DNA from: an uncultured Erysipelotrichaceae bacterium | Lineage (GTDB): Bacteria > Bacillota_I > Bacilli_A > Erysipelotrichales > Erysipelotrichaceae | Assembly: GCA_910586285.1 (NCBI GenBank) | Contig: CAJUGR010000074.1 | Coordinates: forward strand, 1 to 9,649 | Direction of reading: 5' to 3' | DNA: 9,649 nucleotides | Part shown: positions 6,635 through 9,649 of the stretch, piece after piece | How positions within the stretch are numbered: the stretch's first letter is position 1 | Layout: each line of letters begins with the position of its first letter | Translations under genes and position numbers: made by a program | The notes under the pieces: model-generated | What the model saw: only the letters and a program-made list of their open reading frames with translations | Told to the model about the DNA's origin: nothing | Databases searched by the model: none

Positions 6635-7429
6635 ATGGCTGTTGCTCATAAAGGAGCCATTTCCTTTGGTTTGGTTCATATACCGATATCTCTGTATCGA
6701 ACTACCCAAGATAACCATATCGCATTCAATCAATTATGCAAATCAAGCAAACAGCGCGTTCGTTATAAAAAGTTCTGCGGCAATTGTGAAAAGGAATTGA
6801 AGGCCGATGACATCGTGAAAGGATATCAGTATGAAAAGGATAAATATGTCATCATGACCCAAGCGGAACTGGATGCGATGAAAACCGAAAAAGATCGCTC
6901 CATTCACATTTTACAATTCTGTGATCTACATGATATTGATGATATTTATTATGAGAAAAATTACTATGCCATTCCCGATAACGGCAGTGAAAAAGCATAT
7001 GAATTACTGCGTTTGACAATGAAACAATCAGATAAGGTTGCCATTGCCAAAACCGTCCTGGGTACCAAAGAAACCTTGTTGGCACTCTGTCCCAAGGAAG
7101 ATTACATACTCATAAAAACATTGTTTTACTATGATGAAATCGTCGCGGTTCCCAAGGCTTTTGCCCATCCCAAAATCAGTTCCAAGGAAACAAAAATAGC
7201 GCTTCAGCTGTTGGATTCCATGAACGCACCGTTTGAACCAATGCAATACGTTGATGAGTACCAACAGCGATTGATGGAGGCAATCCAAAAGAAAATTCAC
7301 GGGCAGGAAATCGTCAAAGCCAAACCAACGGAATCCGACAATATTGCCGATCTGATGGATGCCTTGAAACAAAGCGTCGTGATGCAGAAAAAAAGTGGTT
7401 CATCCCGCAAGAAAGCGATAAGGCATTAA
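6635..7429 (+). CDS. ku: Ku protein, non-homologous end joining
   Basis: A 264-residue bacterial Ku, the usual size for the short homodimeric form. Ku forms a ring that threads onto broken double-stranded DNA ends and recruits the LigD ligase. Family hallmarks are the N-terminal HKGAISFGLVHIPISLY (about 5-21), RVRYKKFC (41-48), ADDIVKGYQY (57-66), a YYAIPD-type strand (about 110-115), and the C-terminal core YVDEYQQRLMEAIQKKIHGQEI (about 205-226). It ends in a short basic tail (KKSGSSRKKAIRH) like the lysine-rich extensions known to help DNA binding. Cys35, Cys48 and Cys51 look like remnants of the bridge-region zinc ribbon described for the Ku superfamily, apparently one ligand short. The gene is followed after one base by the ligase gene, a standard end-joining pair. 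Confidence 0.96.
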   Translation: MAVAHKGAISFGLVHIPISLYRTTQDNHIAFNQLCKSSKQRVRYKKFCGNCEKELKADDIVKGYQYEKDKYVIMTQAELDAMKTEKDRSIHILQFCDLHDIDDIYYEKNYYAIPDNGSEKAYELLRLTMKQSDKVAIAKTVLGTKETLLALCPKEDYILIKTLFYYDEIVAVPKAFAHPKISSKETKIALQLLDSMNAPFEPMQYVDEYQQRLMEAIQKKIHGQEIVKAKPTESDNIADLMDALKQSVVMQKKSGSSRKKAIRH

Positions 7430-7430
7430 A

Positions 7431-8366
7431 ATGGATGACGTATTTTCCCAACATCTGCTCTCCCCCATGCTCATCGCTGATGAAAAACCAGCTTTTAACG
7501 ATGCAAATTATATTTATGAATTGAAGCTGGACGGCACCCGCTGTCTGGCCTATTTAGACAAGGACACCAAACTGTTCAACAAACGAAAATTACAGATTAC
7601 GAATCAATTTCCCGAATTGTCACAGCTCCATACAATGGTGAAACATCGCTGTGTTTTAGATGGCGAACTCTTTGTTTATCATCATGAACACGTGGATTTC
7701 TTCGCTTCACAGCGCCGTTCATTAATGAAAGATCCCTTTAAAATCCGCTTGGCTGCTGCCCAAACACCAGCCAGTTTCACCGCTTTTGATATTTTGTATG
7801 ATCGTGATCATCTTGTCAATGAAGAGCCGTTGATGCGGCGTAAACAGCGACTGTCCGATATCATTACAGAAGAAAATGAACGTTTTTCGATTTCCCGTTA
7901 TATTGAAGAAAACGGAATCGCATTGTTTGCGTTGACAAGTCAAAAACATTTGGAAGGCATTGTGGCAAAACGCAAGGACAGCACCTATGCGTTCGCAAAA
8001 CGCACAAAGGATTGGATCAAATGTAAAAACTGGGAAGAGGATGATTTCGTCATTTGTGGTTATATCGAAAAGGAAAAAGGCATACTTTCATTGATTCTCG
8101 CTCAATATCAAAACGAACGCTTGATATACAAAGGTCATGTCACGATGGGCACCTCGCAGCGCTTGTTTCACTCATACCCTTTCACCAAAGGAAGCTGTCC
8201 TTTTCCTTATGTTCCTGACGGAAATGAACAGGCGGTATGGCTCAAGCCGCATCTGGTAGCCGTTGTTAGCTATATGGAAAAAAATACCAACGGCGGATTA
8301 CGGCAGCCGGTTTGTCGCGGCATTCGCAATGATAAGGATCCTAAAACCTGCATCGAAAAAAAATGA
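7431..8366 (+). CDS. ligD: ATP-dependent DNA ligase, minimal LigD ligase domain
   Basis: A 311-residue ATP-dependent ligase that should seal Ku-bound double-strand breaks. The catalytic domain shows motif I ELKLDGTR with adenylated Lys32, motif Ia around FNKRK (49-53), motif III LDGEL (76-80), motif IIIa FDILY (119-123), motif IV LEGIVAKR (174-181) and motif V DWIKCKN (194-200). The C-terminal OB-fold domain ends with the motif VI-like LRQPVCRGIRNDKDP (290-304) typical of LigD. The catalytic set is complete. Unlike Mycobacterium or Bacillus LigD, there is no polymerase domain and no phosphoesterase domain, so any gap filling must come from elsewhere. The ATG at 7431 is one base after the ku stop; the only upstream SD-like sequence is AAGG at 7420-7423, so translation probably depends on coupling to ku. 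Its TGA lies in the stem of the downstream terminator. Confidence 0.94.
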   Translation: MDDVFSQHLLSPMLIADEKPAFNDANYIYELKLDGTRCLAYLDKDTKLFNKRKLQITNQFPELSQLHTMVKHRCVLDGELFVYHHEHVDFFASQRRSLMKDPFKIRLAAAQTPASFTAFDILYDRDHLVNEEPLMRRKQRLSDIITEENERFSISRYIEENGIALFALTSQKHLEGIVAKRKDSTYAFAKRTKDWIKCKNWEEDDFVICGYIEKEKGILSLILAQYQNERLIYKGHVTMGTSQRLFHSYPFTKGSCPFPYVPDGNEQAVWLKPHLVAVVSYMEKNTNGGLRQPVCRGIRNDKDPKTCIEKK

Positions 8367-8386
8367 GGAAATTATTCCTCATTTTC
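8356..8386. terminator. Bidirectional terminator between ligD and the aminopeptidase gene
   Basis: AAAATGAGGAA (8360-8370) pairs perfectly with TTCCTCATTTT (8375-8385) around an ATTA loop. On the plus strand the stem ends in TTTTC. On the minus strand it runs into eight consecutive T residues (complement of 8356-8363), so it is the stronger terminator for the aminopeptidase gene. The ligD stop codon (8364-8366) is inside the stem. Confidence 0.85.
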
Positions 8387-8393
8387 TGTATTA

Positions 8394-9649
8394 TCAGCGA
8401 CACAAATTAGCCAGCGTTCGCACCATCACGCCGTTTGCCCCCTGCTCTTTACTATAAGCCACGCCGGCAATATCCAAGTGAATCCATGCGATACCTTCCG
8501 CTATAAATTCCTCTAAGAAACACGCCGCAACGCTGGCGCCGGCACTGCCTTTCGCGGAATTGATCAAATCCGCACTGTCGGATTTTAAAACATCGTGATA
8601 TTCCTGACCCAGCGGCAAGCGCCAACCGTTTTCATCACTTTCCGTCAAGGCACTCACAAAATCACGGTAAAACTCTTCATGATTCGCAAAGACACCGGTG
8701 TATACATCACCCAAAGCCCTGGCACAAGCACCGGTTAATGTGGCAATATCGACAATTCGCTCCACATGGTCAATATGGGTTTGAGCATAGGTAATCGCAT
8801 CGCATAAAATCATGCGTCCCTCCGCATCGGTATTAACGATCTCCACCGTTTTCCCTGACATCGTGGTAATCACGTCTCCACCTTTATAAGCCGAACCGTT
8901 AATCAGATTCTCACTTGCCGGTATTACCACAGCGACATTGCGGGAAAAATGACTGGCTGCGATGATCTCCATAGCCCCTAGCACATCGGCAGCGCCGCAC
9001 ATATCATACTTCATATCAAAATTGTCACTCTTGAGATGATAACCCCCGGCATCAAATGTCAGTCCTTTGCCGATCAAAACTGTATAAGGTTCCTGTTTGC
9101 CTGCCCCCTGATATGACAATACGATCATACACGGCTTTTGATCACTGCCCTGCGCTACTGCCAAGAGTCCGCCGGCCTTCAATTTCACAAGATCATTTTG
9201 ATTAAGAATCGTACACTCCAATGAATATCGCTCAGCCAACACTTGCGCTTCTTCCGCTAATTGTTGGGGAGTCATGATATTGGCCGGCATATTGGCCCAA
9301 TCCCGAGCATGATTGATGCCCTGCGCATAAATACCTCCTTGCTTTATATCCGTACTGACATCTTCGTCGGCAACGATATCCGCATCATATTTGACTTCGC
9401 TTTCACTGCCGATCTTCGCTTCCCGATAAATTGCCAATTCATACGTTTCCGCAAACAACTCCGCAACCTTATGAAGATCGATATCATCGCACACCGCCGT
9501 TTTGGCAATCATCGACATCGGCGCTTTGCCATATTTGGATACTTCTGCAAACGCTTTGCGCATCCGCTTGGTTGTCATCTTTGAACGCGGTCCCATCCCC
9601 AGGAAAATCATCCGCGCAAATGCAAATTTGCCTAACGTATGCACAGTGG
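8394..9649 (-). CDS. M17 leucyl aminopeptidase (partial, N-terminus missing)
   Basis: A cytosolic M17-family aminopeptidase, a two-metal enzyme (usually hexameric) that removes N-terminal residues from peptides during protein turnover. The reading frame stays open to the right edge, so about 80 N-terminal residues of the usual 480-500 are outside the window. The GTG at 9644 is an internal valine, not a start: the residues around it continue the family's regulatory N-domain (LGKFAFARMIFLGMG). Counting from that valine, the metal and catalytic residues are Lys193 and Asp198 in IGKGLTFDAGG, Lys205 in HLKSDN, Asp214 in KYDMCGAA, and Asp273, Glu275 and Arg277 in NTDAEGR, so the active site is complete. 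The GGYHLK segment differs from the more common GGISLKP. The gene is convergent with ligD and shares its terminator; no functional link is implied. Confidence 0.94.
   Translation of the reverse strand, partial: TVHTLGKFAFARMIFLGMGPRSKMTTKRMRKAFAEVSKYGKAPMSMIAKTAVCDDIDLHKVAELFAETYELAIYREAKIGSESEVKYDADIVADEDVSTDIKQGGIYAQGINHARDWANMPANIMTPQQLAEEAQVLAERYSLECTILNQNDLVKLKAGGLLAVAQGSDQKPCMIVLSYQGAGKQEPYTVLIGKGLTFDAGGYHLKSDNFDMKYDMCGAADVLGAMEIIAASHFSRNVAVVIPASENLINGSAYKGGDVITTMSGKTVEIVNTDAEGRMILCDAITYAQTHIDHVERIVDIATLTGACARALGDVYTGVFANHEEFYRDFVSALTESDENGWRLPLGQEYHDVLKSDSADLINSAKGSAGASVAACFLEEFIAEGIAWIHLDIAGVAYSKEQGANGVMVRTLANLCR

Noticed and set aside
9642..9644. GTG as the start of the aminopeptidase gene
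   Set aside because: The frame is open to the window edge and the residues around it continue a normal M17 N-domain, so the gene is simply cut by the window.
1..9649. CRISPR array, tRNA or rRNA gene, insertion sequence, integrase or attachment site
   Set aside because: No spaced direct repeats, cloverleaf sequences, terminal inverted repeats or transposase/recombinase motifs were seen; nearly all of the DNA is accounted for by the protein-coding genes listed.

Overview
The window looks like chromosomal DNA of a moderately AT-rich Gram-positive bacterium of the Bacillota. Three things point there: strong AGGAGG-type ribosome binding sites, a CamS-family lipoprotein, and the gene order pcrA-ligA-camS-gatC-gatA, which I recall from staphylococci and related Firmicutes. 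No pcrB precedes pcrA, and the protein sequences look unlike Bacillus or Staphylococcus. An Erysipelotrichia-like lineage would fit, but that is a guess.

Left and centre (1-5951, all minus strand): a compact operon reads right to left as pcrA (DNA helicase), ligA (NAD-dependent DNA ligase), camS-like lipoprotein, gatC and gatA (tRNA amidotransferase; gatA runs off the left edge). Junctions are overlaps or gaps of at most 11 bases, and each downstream gene has its own Shine-Dalgarno sequence, so the genes are probably co-transcribed from an extended -10 promoter just upstream of pcrA.

Middle (5952-6213): a divergent, AT-rich intergenic region of about 260 bases. It holds the pcrA promoter, a well-formed promoter facing right, several small dyads, and an unusual leader with two Shine-Dalgarno-like sequences and a hairpin that covers the second. 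To its right is a gene for a 96-residue protein I do not recognise, closed by a hairpin terminator.

Right (6586-8386, plus strand): a two-gene unit, ku and an ATP-dependent DNA ligase of the LigD type, with one base between stop and start. This is a bacterial non-homologous end-joining module. The ligase is minimal: it has the catalytic and OB-fold domains but no polymerase or phosphoesterase domain. A two-way terminator separates it from a convergent M17 leucyl aminopeptidase gene (8394 to the right edge, minus strand), whose N-terminus lies outside the window.

Functionally the window is dominated by DNA maintenance: a repair helicase and replicative ligase on one side of a shared intergenic region, and an end-joining pair plus an unknown small protein on the other. 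I see no tRNA or rRNA genes, CRISPR arrays, insertion sequences or integrase genes. Everything recognised belongs to known families. The least explained parts are the 96-residue protein with its leader, and the pared-down Ku-ligase pair next to pcrA.
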